From the NCBI GenBank assembly GCA_023416135.1, contig JAEZIF010000197.1:1-25856 (forward strand): a stretch of DNA of 25,856 nt. The letters are read 5' to 3'. The stretch is from Pseudomonadota bacterium (GTDB taxonomy: Bacteria > Pseudomonadota > Alphaproteobacteria > Reyranellales > Reyranellaceae). Below the pieces are notes generated by a model. That model ran no database searches. It was not told the DNA's origin and saw only the letters and a list, made by a program, of their open reading frames with translations. Shown piece after piece: positions 7,746 to 15,837 of the stretch. The position numbers and the translations under genes were made by a program. The first letter of the stretch is position 1. Each line of letters opens with the position of its first letter.

Positions 7746-8636
7746 TCAGCCGCCTGCACTCGCACCGACGACCGGTACCTCGCCGCCCAGGGTCGTGCGG
7801 CGCATGTCGCGCCCTTCATTGCGATCGAATCGGCGTGCGCGATGCACCGTCGTGCGGTTGTCCCACACCACCAGATCGTGCTGCCGCCAGGAATGCGAAT
7901 AGACGAACTCGGGCCGGGTCGCGTGCTCGGTAAGATCGCGCAGGAAAGCCCGCGACTCCGGCACCGACCATCCGACGATGACGCCGGCATGCGCCGACAG
8001 GTACAACGATTTCCGGCCAGTCGCCTTTTGCACGCGCACCAGAGGATGCCGCACGGGTTGGAAATTGCTGATCTCCTCCGGCGTGAAATCGGAGAATCCG
8101 ACCGCTTGGCGCGAATAGAGGAGGGAGTGTTCACAGACCAGTCCCGCCACCTCGCCCTTGGTCCGATCATCCAGGGCGTCGTAGGCCGCCCGCATGTCGG
8201 CGAACTCGGTATTGCCGCCCCAGCCAGGAACGGTGCGCCCGGACAGCAACGAGTATTTGGCCGGGACCGGCCGAAACGAACTGTCCGAATGCCACAGCCG
8301 ATCGCCGAGCTTGAAGAACCACACGCGATCGTCGGCTGATATGATCTTCCCATCCTTGGTGAGGTTCGAGAGATCGGCCATGCCGGGGCCGAGCCGGTTG
8401 TCCTCCCGCTTTCGCACGGTGCCGGACGTCTTGTAGTTCTCGAGCTCCCCGAAGTTCCGCGTGAAGGCGATCTGCTGCTCGTCTGAAATGGCCTGGCCGC
8501 GAAACACGAGCACGCCAAAGCGGTCCATCGCCGCTTCGATCGTCGCGGCTTCCTCCGCGTCGATCGGCTTCGTCAGGTCGATGCCAGAGACTTCGCCGGC
8601 GAAGACAGGATGAAGTCCGGTGATCTCAAGGGCCAT
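7746..8636 (-). CDS. TfdA-like Fe(II)/2-oxoglutarate-dependent dioxygenase
   Basis: The 296-residue protein belongs to the TauD/TfdA family and, as far as I can recall the sequences, is closest to TfdA, the 2,4-dichlorophenoxyacetate dioxygenase. Shared stretches are VLVFRGQ, DEQQIAFTRNFG, LWHSDSSFRP, FADMRAAYDAL and LTEHATRPEFVY. The iron facial triad is H116-x-D118 plus H265 (DNRTTVHRARRFD), and an Arg 11 residues after the last His (R276) is in place for 2-oxoglutarate. The start at 8636 (MALEITGLHPVFAGEVSG) matches the family N-terminus. An in-frame ATG 102 bp upstream would add residues that family members do not have. A zinc-ribbon gene lies upstream on the same strand. Natural substrates may be aryloxy or cinnamate-like acids, which is inference from the family only. 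Confidence 0.9.
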   Translation of the reverse strand: MALEITGLHPVFAGEVSGIDLTKPIDAEEAATIEAAMDRFGVLVFRGQAISDEQQIAFTRNFGELENYKTSGTVRKREDNRLGPGMADLSNLTKDGKIISADDRVWFFKLGDRLWHSDSSFRPVPAKYSLLSGRTVPGWGGNTEFADMRAAYDALDDRTKGEVAGLVCEHSLLYSRQAVGFSDFTPEEISNFQPVRHPLVRVQKATGRKSLYLSAHAGVIVGWSVPESRAFLRDLTEHATRPEFVYSHSWRQHDLVVWDNRTTVHRARRFDRNEGRDMRRTTLGGEVPVVGASAGG

Positions 8637-8739
8637 TGTGACCGTTCCCTCAATCGGTCTGGTCATTAAGCCAGAGCAAGCGCCGGGTCGCAAAAGCGAA
8701 TCACCCGCCTGAAACCGCTCGGCGGCTTTCGACATCACG

Positions 8740-8937
8740 TCAGGTCTTGGTGAGCCTGCCGCAGTCGGGCGAATCGCAGCGCAAGGTCAGGCTGCTCACG
8801 CCCAAGACGCCGAAGTTCGGGTCGGGGGTTTCCTCGATCGTGTTCAGATGGCCAGTGCCGCACCATGGACAGAGGGGCGGCACCTCGTAGGGCGCGGTCC
8901 GCATCGCCACCCTGTTCAGTTCCTCGAAGAGAGTCAT
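8740..8937 (-). CDS. Small zinc-ribbon protein
   Basis: This short frame encodes 65 residues with two Cys pairs, CPWC (C23, C26) and CDSPDC (C54, C59), spaced as in a zinc ribbon. The rest (FEELNRVAMRTAPYEVPPL, IEETPDPNFGVLGVSSLTL) reads like real protein, and the Cys arrangement would be unlikely in a random frame. I do not recognise a named family. The stop is 103 bp before the chosen dioxygenase start on the same strand, so the two genes may be co-transcribed. Its role could be a small metal-binding or regulatory protein. No strong ribosome-binding site is visible. Confidence 0.65.
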   Translation of the reverse strand: MTLFEELNRVAMRTAPYEVPPLCPWCGTGHLNTIEETPDPNFGVLGVSSLTLRCDSPDCGRLTKT

Positions 8938-9005
8938 CTTGTTGTTCTTTCTCGAGACCGACTGAACATAGCACGAAGTCGGGCGCCTTACCCGGTCGAG
9001 CCTGT

Positions 9006-9031
9006 GGACGACGACGTTGAAGCCGTCGTCC
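9006..9031 (-). terminator. Hairpin after the AtzA-type amidohydrolase (possible terminator)
   Basis: Perfect 8-bp arms (GGACGACG at 9006-9013, CGTCGTCC at 9024-9031) enclose a 10-nt loop. The structure lies about 30 bp beyond the stop of the minus-strand amidohydrolase. No U-tract follows, so it is at best an unconventional intrinsic terminator or an RNA-stabilising stem. Confidence 0.35.
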
Positions 9032-9060
9032 GGCGCCGGTGCGCTGGCGCAGCTGCTGCC

Positions 9061-10374
9061 TCAGCCAAGGATGCGTTGTCGCGATTCGGCCACCATCGCT
9101 GCCGCCCGTTGTGCATCGAAACCAGCCAGAACGCCGGCCTTCATGCGCACCCTGCCATCGACCAGCACCGTGTCGACATCGCGCGCGCTGGTCTGCAGCA
9201 GAACGTGGGCACAGGCGTCGTCGACCACGGAACCTCCGAACGGACCCTTCCGGATCAGCACGATGTCGGCGCGCTTGCCGGGCGTCAGCGATCCGACGCG
9301 ATCGGCCAAACCGAGCACGCGCGCGGCGGTGATGGTAGCGGTCTCGATCAGCCTGCGCGGCGTCAGAAGCGGCAGCCCGGGCCGCACCGCCGGGCGGCGG
9401 CCCAGCACGGTCGAGAAGCTGCGCTCCATCGCGCCGTCGAGGTAGCCTTGGACGTTGAACATGACGCGGAGCTGGCCCAGCGTGTCCGACGCCACGGTGC
9501 AGGGAATGTCGCAGCCGAACACCACGTCGACGCCGCGTTCGACGGCGCGGCGCACGACATCGGCCGGCGTGCCCTGGGTGTCGGCCGTGGGCGTGAAGCA
9601 GAGCGGCGTGCCGGCCTCGGCCATGCGTACAAGCTCGGGATTGCTGATCAGGTTGCCGTGGATCACCAGCAGGTCGGGGCCGAGCAGGCCGGCATCGGCG
9701 AGCCTGTCGATGGTGCCGGCATCGTTGACATGGATGCAGCTCGGCGCGCGGCGCTCACGGGAAAGGGCAAGCTGCTGCTCCAGCCCGGCGGCGCCCCAGG
9801 AATCGATGCCGAAGCCGATGGTGGTCAGCCCCTTGGGGTCATGGAAGCGGTCGTAGATGTCCATGCCGTCGGCCAGGCGGTCCTCGGGGCGCGCGAAGTC
9901 GTTTGGCTCCACCGGCATGAAGGAATAGGTGAAGAGATGGCGGATGCCGGTTTCCTTCAACGCCGCGATCGATGACGGCGCAAAGGCAGTACTGCGGATG
10001 TCGTGGCAGTAGTCGACGACGGTGGTCGTGCCGTAGGACAGCATCTCGTAGCCGCCGATCCAGGCGGCGTTGAAATTGTCCTCGGCCGTGTAGCGGCTGC
10101 GCAGCGGCAGGAACTTCGAGTAGTAGGCTCCGGGCCACAGGTCGGGCACATACCCGCGCAGGACGGTCTGCCACAGGCAAGTATGGGCATCGATGATGCC
10201 GGGCAGCGCGATCATGCCGGCGGCATCGATCGTCTCGGCGCCGCCGCCGTCGAGCGACGGGCCGACGGCCAGGATCGCGCCATCCTCGATCAGGATGTCG
10301 GCCGTCGCGAAATCGCCCAGCGCCTCGTCCATGGTGACGACCTGGGCATCACGGATATGCAGTCTGTTCGCCAT
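9061..10374 (-). CDS. Amidohydrolase of the AtzA/cytosine-deaminase type, with an HxC metal motif
   Basis: The 437-residue protein has the layout of the amidohydrolases that deaminate or dechlorinate heterocycles (SsnA, AtzA, TrzN, SAH deaminase): N-terminal sandwich, a barrel beginning at LPGIIDAHTCLWQTVLRG, and a C-terminal GSLTPGKRADIVLI motif. Expected metal residues found are H64, H215 (CIHVN), H239 (LVIHGN) and D289 (GCDIPC). The second His of the normal HxH is C66. The Glu that usually follows the third ligand in these enzymes (HxxxE) is also absent, the stretch reading HVNDAG. These changes suggest a distinct subfamily or altered metal use. The ATG at 10374 matches the family start. 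The gene is divergent from the short-chain dehydrogenase across 58 bp. Substrate is unknown. Confidence 0.85.
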   Translation of the reverse strand: MANRLHIRDAQVVTMDEALGDFATADILIEDGAILAVGPSLDGGGAETIDAAGMIALPGIIDAHTCLWQTVLRGYVPDLWPGAYYSKFLPLRSRYTAEDNFNAAWIGGYEMLSYGTTTVVDYCHDIRSTAFAPSSIAALKETGIRHLFTYSFMPVEPNDFARPEDRLADGMDIYDRFHDPKGLTTIGFGIDSWGAAGLEQQLALSRERRAPSCIHVNDAGTIDRLADAGLLGPDLLVIHGNLISNPELVRMAEAGTPLCFTPTADTQGTPADVVRRAVERGVDVVFGCDIPCTVASDTLGQLRVMFNVQGYLDGAMERSFSTVLGRRPAVRPGLPLLTPRRLIETATITAARVLGLADRVGSLTPGKRADIVLIRKGPFGGSVVDDACAHVLLQTSARDVDTVLVDGRVRMKAGVLAGFDAQRAAAMVAESRQRILG

Positions 10375-10396
10375 GGCCGAGAGTCTTAGTCAATGC

Positions 10397-10408
10397 CCGG
10401 CGCGCCGG
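10397..10408. promoter_or_regulatory. 12-bp perfect palindrome between divergent genes
   Basis: CCGGCGCGCCGG lies in the 58-bp gap between the divergent amidohydrolase and short-chain dehydrogenase genes, about 20 bp from each start. It could be an operator for a dimeric regulator, but a palindrome of only C and G in GC-rich DNA may arise by chance. Confidence 0.25.
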
Positions 10409-10432
10409 CTATGGTCCGTCGAGGAGGACCGC

Positions 10433-11239
10433 ATGGCGAGGACGGCATTGGTGACGGGCGCCACCGACGGAGTCGGCCGCGTCGTGGCGAAGGCACTGGG
10501 CAAGGACGGCTGGCGTGTGCTGGCGCATGGCCGCGACCTCCAGCGCGGCGAGGGCCTGGTCAAGGAGATCGAGCAGACGGGCGGCAGCGCCACCTTCCTG
10601 GCCGCTGACCTCGCATCGCTGGCCGAGGTCCGCCGCCTCGCCGACGACGTGCGCCAGGCGACCGACCGATTGGAGCTCCTGATCAACAATGCCGGCATCG
10701 GTACGGCCGGCAGCGGTCGGCAGACCAGCGCCGACGGCCACGAGCTGCGCTTCGCGGTGAACTATCTCGCGGGCTTCCTGCTGACCTACGAGTTGCTGCC
10801 GCTGATCAAGGCGGCGGCGCCGGCGCGCATCGTCAACGTCTCCTCGGCGGGCCAGCAGGCGATCGATTTCAGCGACGTCATGCTGACCAGGGCCTACAGC
10901 GGCGTCGCGGCCTACTGCCAGAGCAAGCTGGCGCAGATCCTGTTCACCATCGATCTCGCCGGGGAACTCGAGGGTTCGGGCGTGATCGTCAATGCCTTGC
11001 ATCCCTCGACCTACATGAACACCACCATGGTGCGCCGTGCCGGCGTGTCGCCCATGAGCAAGGTCGAGACGGGCGCGGAGGCGATCCTGCAGCTTGCGGT
11101 CTCGCCTGCGATCGAAGGCAGGAGCGGCCTCTACTTCAACGTCATGAACGAGGCGCGCGCCAACCCACAGGCTTACAATGCCGGGGCGCGCAAGAAGCTC
11201 AGGGCGCTCAGCCTCGAGCTGACGGGCGTAAAGGCCTGA
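10433..11239 (+). CDS. Short-chain dehydrogenase/reductase
   Basis: The 268-residue NAD(P)-dependent oxidoreductase has the classical SDR marks: cofactor motif TGATDGVG (8-15), the NNAG motif (85-88), the active-site Ser in NVSS (S138), and Y161-x-x-x-K165 in YCQSKLA. The sequence style resembles retinol-dehydrogenase/WWOX-like SDRs that act on alcohols or ketones. The ATG at 10433 is set by a near-perfect GAGGAGG ribosome-binding site at 10421-10427. Longer in-frame versions would begin inside the divergent gene. The 3' end overlaps the tail of the convergent flavoprotein gene by 32 bp. The substrate cannot be inferred. Confidence 0.92.
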   Translation: MARTALVTGATDGVGRVVAKALGKDGWRVLAHGRDLQRGEGLVKEIEQTGGSATFLAADLASLAEVRRLADDVRQATDRLELLINNAGIGTAGSGRQTSADGHELRFAVNYLAGFLLTYELLPLIKAAAPARIVNVSSAGQQAIDFSDVMLTRAYSGVAAYCQSKLAQILFTIDLAGELEGSGVIVNALHPSTYMNTTMVRRAGVSPMSKVETGAEAILQLAVSPAIEGRSGLYFNVMNEARANPQAYNAGARKKLRALSLELTGVKA

Positions 11240-12176
11240 GCCCGGCCAACCGATCGATCTCGCGCCAGAAGCTCGCGATCGTATCGTCGATTATCTGGCG
11301 GACCGACTTGATCTCGTGGATCAGCCCGGCGCTTTCCCCGGCGGCGCCATGGGTGTTGTCGACGTCGCCCTGGACGTAGAGCATGTCTAGCGTGGCGTTG
11401 CGCGGCAGACGCTCGCGCTTGCCTTCGGAAACCTCGACGGCATAGGGCGTGCGCAGGCCCCTCGAGCGGGCGCGCGGCGGGTTGTCGACCAGCGCTGTTC
11501 CGGTGATCGGCGCCGCCACGATCGCCTGCTTGTAGTTCAGGTGCACCTGGCTTTCGAACGAGGCGACGAAGCGCGTCCCCATGGTGACGCCCTCGGCGCC
11601 CAGCGCAAAGGCCGCCGCCATGCCGCGGCCGTCGACGATGCCGCCCGCTGCCACGATCGGCACGTCGACCTTCTCCCGTACCGCCTGCAGCAGGGCGAAG
11701 GTATGGACCTCCTCGGGATTGCGCAGGCCGGCGCTCTCCGCCCCTTCGACGATCAGCCCGTCGACGCCGGCATCGCCCGCCTTGATGGCGCCGCGCAGGG
11801 TCGCGGTCGCGTGATAGACCGTGACGCCCGCATCCTTGAGCATTCTGGTGTAGCGCGTCGGATCGCCGGCCGACGTGGTGACGAAATGGATGCCCTGGCC
11901 CAGCAGCCAGTCTATGATGGCGCTCTCCTCCTTGGGATCCATCTGCAGGTAGCGCACCGGCAGGTTCACGCCGAACGGCTGGTTGGTGGCAGCGCGGATG
12001 GCCGTGAACTCGCGCTGGGTGACCGTGAGGTCGCGGATCGAGTTCTCCAGCAGGCCCATGCCGCCGGCGGCCGAGACCGCCGACACCAGCGGTGCTCGGG
12101 CGATCCACGTCATCGGCGACTGGAAGATGGGATAGCGCGAGCGTGTATGCGCCGTGACGCGGTTGCCGTCGAACAT
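11208..12176 (-). CDS. Nitronate-monooxygenase-like FMN protein
   Basis: The 322-residue TIM-barrel flavoprotein resembles nitronate monooxygenases and FabK-type enoyl reductases. It has the N-terminal PIFQSPM-x-W stretch, APLVSAVSAAGGMGLL, the FGVNLPV strand, and the FMN-phosphate motif AAGGIVDGRGMAAAFALGAEGVTMGTRF (from residue 176). In characterised NMOs an EAGGH motif supplies the catalytic His. The aligned stretch here is ESAGLR, with L151 in the His position, so nitronate oxidation is doubtful. It starts 22 bp after the PrpF-family gene on the same strand, probably one transcript, which suggests a shared pathway for an unsaturated acid. Its 3' end overlaps the convergent SDR gene. No clear Shine-Dalgarno precedes the ATG. 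Confidence 0.85.
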   Translation of the reverse strand: MFDGNRVTAHTRSRYPIFQSPMTWIARAPLVSAVSAAGGMGLLENSIRDLTVTQREFTAIRAATNQPFGVNLPVRYLQMDPKEESAIIDWLLGQGIHFVTTSAGDPTRYTRMLKDAGVTVYHATATLRGAIKAGDAGVDGLIVEGAESAGLRNPEEVHTFALLQAVREKVDVPIVAAGGIVDGRGMAAAFALGAEGVTMGTRFVASFESQVHLNYKQAIVAAPITGTALVDNPPRARSRGLRTPYAVEVSEGKRERLPRNATLDMLYVQGDVDNTHGAAGESAGLIHEIKSVRQIIDDTIASFWREIDRLAGLRPLRPSARG

Positions 12177-12198
12177 CGCTAACGTCGTATCACAGGAC

Positions 12199-13356
12199 TC
12201 AAGAGGCCGGCACCCGCACCCAGCCCTCCATCATCCGACGCGCGGAACGGCTCATCATCACCTTCTTCACCACCCAACGGTTGCCGTCCTTCTCGACCTC
12301 GGCGCCGACCTTGAGGGTCCCCGAAGGATGGCCGAAGCGCACCCGGCCGTCGGCTCCGACCGGCGCCACGCGATGGACGACGGTGCCCGGAATTGCCGCC
12401 GCCGCGGCGATGGCGACGGCACCGGTGCCCGTCATGGCGTGGTGCAGCACGCCCATGGAGAAGATGCGGGCCAGAAGGTCGATCGAGCCCGCCTCGACGG
12501 TGCGGCCGTCGGAGGCGGTGTAGCCCGCCGGCCTGGCGACGAACGACAACTTGGGTGTATGCGGCCGCCCGGCGGTGGCCTCCTCCGCCGTCGCGGCATC
12601 GCCCATGGCGACCGCGCCCAGTGCGCGCACGGCCTCTGCGCGCGCCAGCAGAGCCTTGTCGCTGTTGACGTCGACCTGCAGTTCGGTGCCCTTCAGGCCG
12701 AGCCGTGCCGCATCGACGAACACCGTGGGATTGCCGGCGTTGATCAGGGTGGCCTCGACCTTGCCCACGCCGGGCACGTCGAGCACGTCGATATGGTTGC
12801 CGGTGGGAAAGGTCGGACCGCCCTCACCGCCTTCGTCGTCGGCCGGATCGAGGAACTCGAGCTGGATCTCGGCCGCCGGGAACGCCACGCCGTCGAGCTG
12901 GAAGTCGCCCAGTTCCTGCACCTCACCACCGGCCATCGGCACGTGGTTCACGATCTTCTTCCTGATATTGGCCTGCCAGATATTGACCGTCGCCAGGCCA
13001 TCGGCCGGCGCGTCGACCAGGCCCATACTGATGGCGAACGGGCCGACGGCGGCGCTGAGGTTGCCGCAGTTGCCCGACCAGTCGACCAGAGGCTTGTCGA
13101 TGGCGACCTGGCCGAACAGATAGTCGACGTCGCAGCCCGCGCGCTTGGATTGGGACAGGATGACGACCTTGCTGGTGCTCGAGGTGGCGCCGCCCATGCC
13201 ATCGGTGTGCTTGCCGTAGCGATCGGGGCTGCCGATCACGCGCATCAGGATGCGGTCGCGTTCCGCAGGATCCGTCGGCAGGTCCTGGGCGAGGAAGAAC
13301 ACGCCCTTGCTGGTGCCGCCGCGCATGTAGACCGCGGGAATCCGGAGCTGTTTCAT
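12199..13356 (-). CDS. PrpF-family isomerase (methylaconitate/oxalomesaconate type)
   Basis: The 385-residue protein belongs to the PrpF family, cofactor-free isomerases with a diaminopimelate-epimerase fold that move double bonds in aconitate-like acids. Typical stretches are PAVYMRGGTSKGVFF at the N-terminus, GGATSSTSK, VDWSGNCGNLSAAVGPFA and, near the end, HPSGTL. K63 and C97 have the same 34-residue spacing as the catalytic Lys and Cys described for PrpF. The ATG at 13356 fits the family start; a GTG three codons upstream is possible. No prpC or acnD methylcitrate genes are nearby, so a 4-oxalomesaconate-tautomerase-like or other catabolic role is more likely than propionate use. The NMO-like gene follows after 22 bp. 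Confidence 0.9.
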   Translation of the reverse strand: MKQLRIPAVYMRGGTSKGVFFLAQDLPTDPAERDRILMRVIGSPDRYGKHTDGMGGATSSTSKVVILSQSKRAGCDVDYLFGQVAIDKPLVDWSGNCGNLSAAVGPFAISMGLVDAPADGLATVNIWQANIRKKIVNHVPMAGGEVQELGDFQLDGVAFPAAEIQLEFLDPADDEGGEGGPTFPTGNHIDVLDVPGVGKVEATLINAGNPTVFVDAARLGLKGTELQVDVNSDKALLARAEAVRALGAVAMGDAATAEEATAGRPHTPKLSFVARPAGYTASDGRTVEAGSIDLLARIFSMGVLHHAMTGTGAVAIAAAAAIPGTVVHRVAPVGADGRVRFGHPSGTLKVGAEVEKDGNRWVVKKVMMSRSARRMMEGWVRVPAS

Positions 13357-13461
13357 GGCCCCCACTATACACCGGGAGCTTACACGTTCCTGACCGCAAT
13401 CTCGACGCGCCCGGCCCGCCGACTTACGATTGACTCCGCGCCACAGCAGGGGGCGGGACAG

Positions 13462-14142
13462 ATGCGGGTATTGGTGGTCGAGGACAATGTCGAGCTCGTC
13501 GGCCTGGTCACGAAGGCCCTCGCCAAGGCCGGGCTCGATGTCGATTCGGCTGAGAACGTTGCCGACGCCGAGGCCTCGCTGCGCACCGTTCAGTATGCCG
13601 CCGTGGTGCTCGATCTCGGCCTGCCCGACGCCGACGGCCTCAACCTGCTCGACCAGATGCGCCGGCGGCGCGACCAGACGCCGGTCCTGATCCTGTCGGC
13701 CCGCGACGGGCTGGACGACCGGATCGGCGGCCTGAACAAGGGCGCAAGCGACTACATGGTGAAGCCGTTCTCGACCGACGAGCTGATCGCCCGCCTGCAG
13801 GCATTGCTGCGCCGCTCACCCGGCCCGGACGGCTCGACGCTGAGCCTGGGCAATGTCGCGCTCAAGACCGACGGCCGCCAGGCGATCGTCGACGGCCGGA
13901 TGCTGAGCCTGCCGGCGCGCGAGGTCGACGTGCTCGAAGTCCTGCTCAAGCGCAGCGGCAAGGTGGTGTCGCACGATTCACTGCAGGGCCAGGTCTTCGG
14001 CTCGTCGCAGGACGTCGCTTCCAACGCGATCGAGGTCTACGTCCATCGCCTGCGCAAGCTCCTCGCCGAATCGGGCGCCAACGTGCAGATCCACACGATC
14101 CGCGGCGCCGGTTACATGATCGACATCGTCAAGGGCGCATGA
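13462..14142 (+). CDS. OmpR/PhoB-type response regulator
   Basis: The 226-residue two-domain regulator has a receiver domain (about 1-118) with the acidic pocket E7-D8, phosphoacceptor D51 (VVLDLGLPDADG) and K101 (MVKPF). Its C-terminal winged helix (about 125-226) ends with the usual VYVHRLRKLL and IRGAGYMI segments. It would bind DNA after phosphorylation by a sensor kinase, but no kinase gene is found within the window. The ATG at 13462 gives the usual RVLVVEDN start and has a G-rich AGGGGGCGGGA stretch just upstream. It is divergent from the PrpF gene (105-bp gap) and converges on the phosphonate permease gene with 6 bp between stops. The target genes are unknown. Confidence 0.95.
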   Translation: MRVLVVEDNVELVGLVTKALAKAGLDVDSAENVADAEASLRTVQYAAVVLDLGLPDADGLNLLDQMRRRRDQTPVLILSARDGLDDRIGGLNKGASDYMVKPFSTDELIARLQALLRRSPGPDGSTLSLGNVALKTDGRQAIVDGRMLSLPAREVDVLEVLLKRSGKVVSHDSLQGQVFGSSQDVASNAIEVYVHRLRKLLAESGANVQIHTIRGAGYMIDIVKGA

Positions 14143-14148
14143 TGTCGT

Positions 14149-15837
14149 CTAACGCCGGCGCCAGGCCTGCACGCGGCCGAGCAGGAAGCGGTCGGCCAGA
14201 AGGTGAAGGGCCTTGACCGCGGCCGAGGTGAGCACGATCACGACACACAGCGCCGCGGCCGCGGCGGTGGTGCCCGCTTCCTCGATGTTCACCGCCGCCA
14301 CCGAGGCAGGCTTGGTGTCGGGCGCGTAGAGGAAGATCACCGACGACACCGTGGTCATGGCGTTGACGAAGAGATAGATCGCGATGTCGAGGATGGCGGG
14401 CACGCAGATCGGCGCAATCACGCGGGCGAAGGTGCGCCACGCCGACACCTTGAGCGAAGCCGACACCGCCTCGAACTCCGGATCGATCTGCTTCAACGCC
14501 GTCGTCGCCGTCAGGTGACCGACGGTATAGAAGTGCGCCACGCAATTGATCCCCAGGATCGCCATGGTGCCGTAGAGGAAGTTGAGCGGATTGCCGGTCG
14601 CATTGAAGAAGAAAATATAGCCCAGCCCCAGCACGAGGCCGGGCACCGCCATCGGCAGGAAGGCCAGGAACTGCACCACGCCGCGCATGACGTAGAAGCC
14701 CCTGGTCTTCTCGTTGAGCCAGGCGCCGATGAACACCAGCGCGGTGCCGAAGACGGCCGCGCCCAGCGCCATCTCGATCGAATTCCAGTAGGAATCCCAA
14801 CCGTTGGCGTCGAACTTGCCGAAGTCGTAGTTGTCGAGCGTGAGGCTGAGATTGTAGGGCCAGTATTTGATCAGCGATCCCCAGATCGCCGTGGCGAGAA
14901 TGCCGACGATGCCGAATGCGACGAGCGTGCAGAAGCCGGTGAACAAGGCATCGCGGCCGGCCTGCGGCTTGGGAATGAGCGGCACGGCGCGCGCGGTGAG
15001 CAGCGCCACCTGCTGACGCTGCACGATGCGGTCGACGATGAAGGCGAGCGCCGCCGGCGCCAGCAGCACCATGCCGACCACGGCGCCCATCGAGAAATTC
15101 TGCTGGCCGATCACCTGCTTGTAGACGTCGGTCGCCAGCACGTTGTAGTTGCCGCCGATCACCTTGGGGATGCCGAAATCGGTGATCACCAAGGTGAACA
15201 CCACCAGCGCCGCGCTGATCAGACCGTACTTGGCGCCGGGCAGTGTCACGGTGAGGAAGACGCGCAGCTTGCGCGTGCCCAGCACCTCGGCCGCCTCGTA
15301 CAGGCGGGCGTCGGCCATCGCCAGCGCCGTCGTCAGGATCAGGATGGCATGCGGCAGGCAATAGAAGACCTGGGCGACCACGATGCCGTCGAAGCCGTAG
15401 ATCGCGCCGCCCAGCAGCCCTTTCAGGATTCCCTGGTTGCCGAACAGGTAGATCAGCGCGATGCCGGGCAGCAGCGAGGGCGCGAAGATCGGGATCAGCG
15501 AGATGCCCTGGAACAGCCAGCGCATCGGCAGCACGGCGCGCGTCAGCGCATAGGCGTAGGTGAAGGCCAGTGGCACGACGATCACCGTGGCGACGACCGC
15601 CACGTAGACCGAGTTCAGCACCGAATCGAACAGTGCCGGCGTCGAGAAATAGGTGACGAAGTTCGCCAGTCCCACGAAGTTGCCGTCGCGGTCCTCGAAG
15701 CCCTTGGCGAGCAGCGCCCACAGCGGCAGGCCGACGATCACCAGCAGGACGACCGCCAGCGCAACGACGCCGGTGCGCATCGCCAGGTCGTCGCGCGATA
15801 TCCGGATCCGGGTGCGGCGCGGCGCCGCCAAGGTCAC
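14149..15837 (-). CDS. phnU2: 2-Aminoethylphosphonate-type ABC importer, two-domain permease
   Basis: The 562-residue integral membrane protein is built of two similar halves, each about six hydrophobic helices, like FbpB/ThiP-type permeases. Each half has the cytoplasmic EAA loop that docks on the ATPase: EAAEVLGTRKLRVFLTVTLP from residue 181, and a second beginning EAVSASLKVSAWRTF. The binding protein and ATPase beside it resemble the set annotated for 2-aminoethylphosphonate (PhnS2-T2-U2, related to AepXVW), which decides the substrate call. The start is a GTG overlapping the ATPase stop (GTGA), so translation is coupled. It is the last gene of the operon. Iron or spermidine/putrescine permeases share the fold and are the alternatives. 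Confidence 0.85.
   Translation of the reverse strand: MTLAAPRRTRIRISRDDLAMRTGVVALAVVLLVIVGLPLWALLAKGFEDRDGNFVGLANFVTYFSTPALFDSVLNSVYVAVVATVIVVPLAFTYAYALTRAVLPMRWLFQGISLIPIFAPSLLPGIALIYLFGNQGILKGLLGGAIYGFDGIVVAQVFYCLPHAILILTTALAMADARLYEAAEVLGTRKLRVFLTVTLPGAKYGLISAALVVFTLVITDFGIPKVIGGNYNVLATDVYKQVIGQQNFSMGAVVGMVLLAPAALAFIVDRIVQRQQVALLTARAVPLIPKPQAGRDALFTGFCTLVAFGIVGILATAIWGSLIKYWPYNLSLTLDNYDFGKFDANGWDSYWNSIEMALGAAVFGTALVFIGAWLNEKTRGFYVMRGVVQFLAFLPMAVPGLVLGLGYIFFFNATGNPLNFLYGTMAILGINCVAHFYTVGHLTATTALKQIDPEFEAVSASLKVSAWRTFARVIAPICVPAILDIAIYLFVNAMTTVSSVIFLYAPDTKPASVAAVNIEEAGTTAAAAALCVVIVLTSAAVKALHLLADRFLLGRVQAWRRR

Noticed and set aside
11173..12108. Second minus-strand frame of 311 codons within the NMO-like gene
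   Set aside because: Arg/Gly/Pro-rich out-of-frame reading; the overlapping frame has the FMN-binding motifs.
13357..13461. TATAGT box just before the PrpF-family start as a promoter
   Set aside because: The -10-like box is only about 9 nt from the ATG and has no -35 match at a suitable distance, so a promoter claim is too weak.
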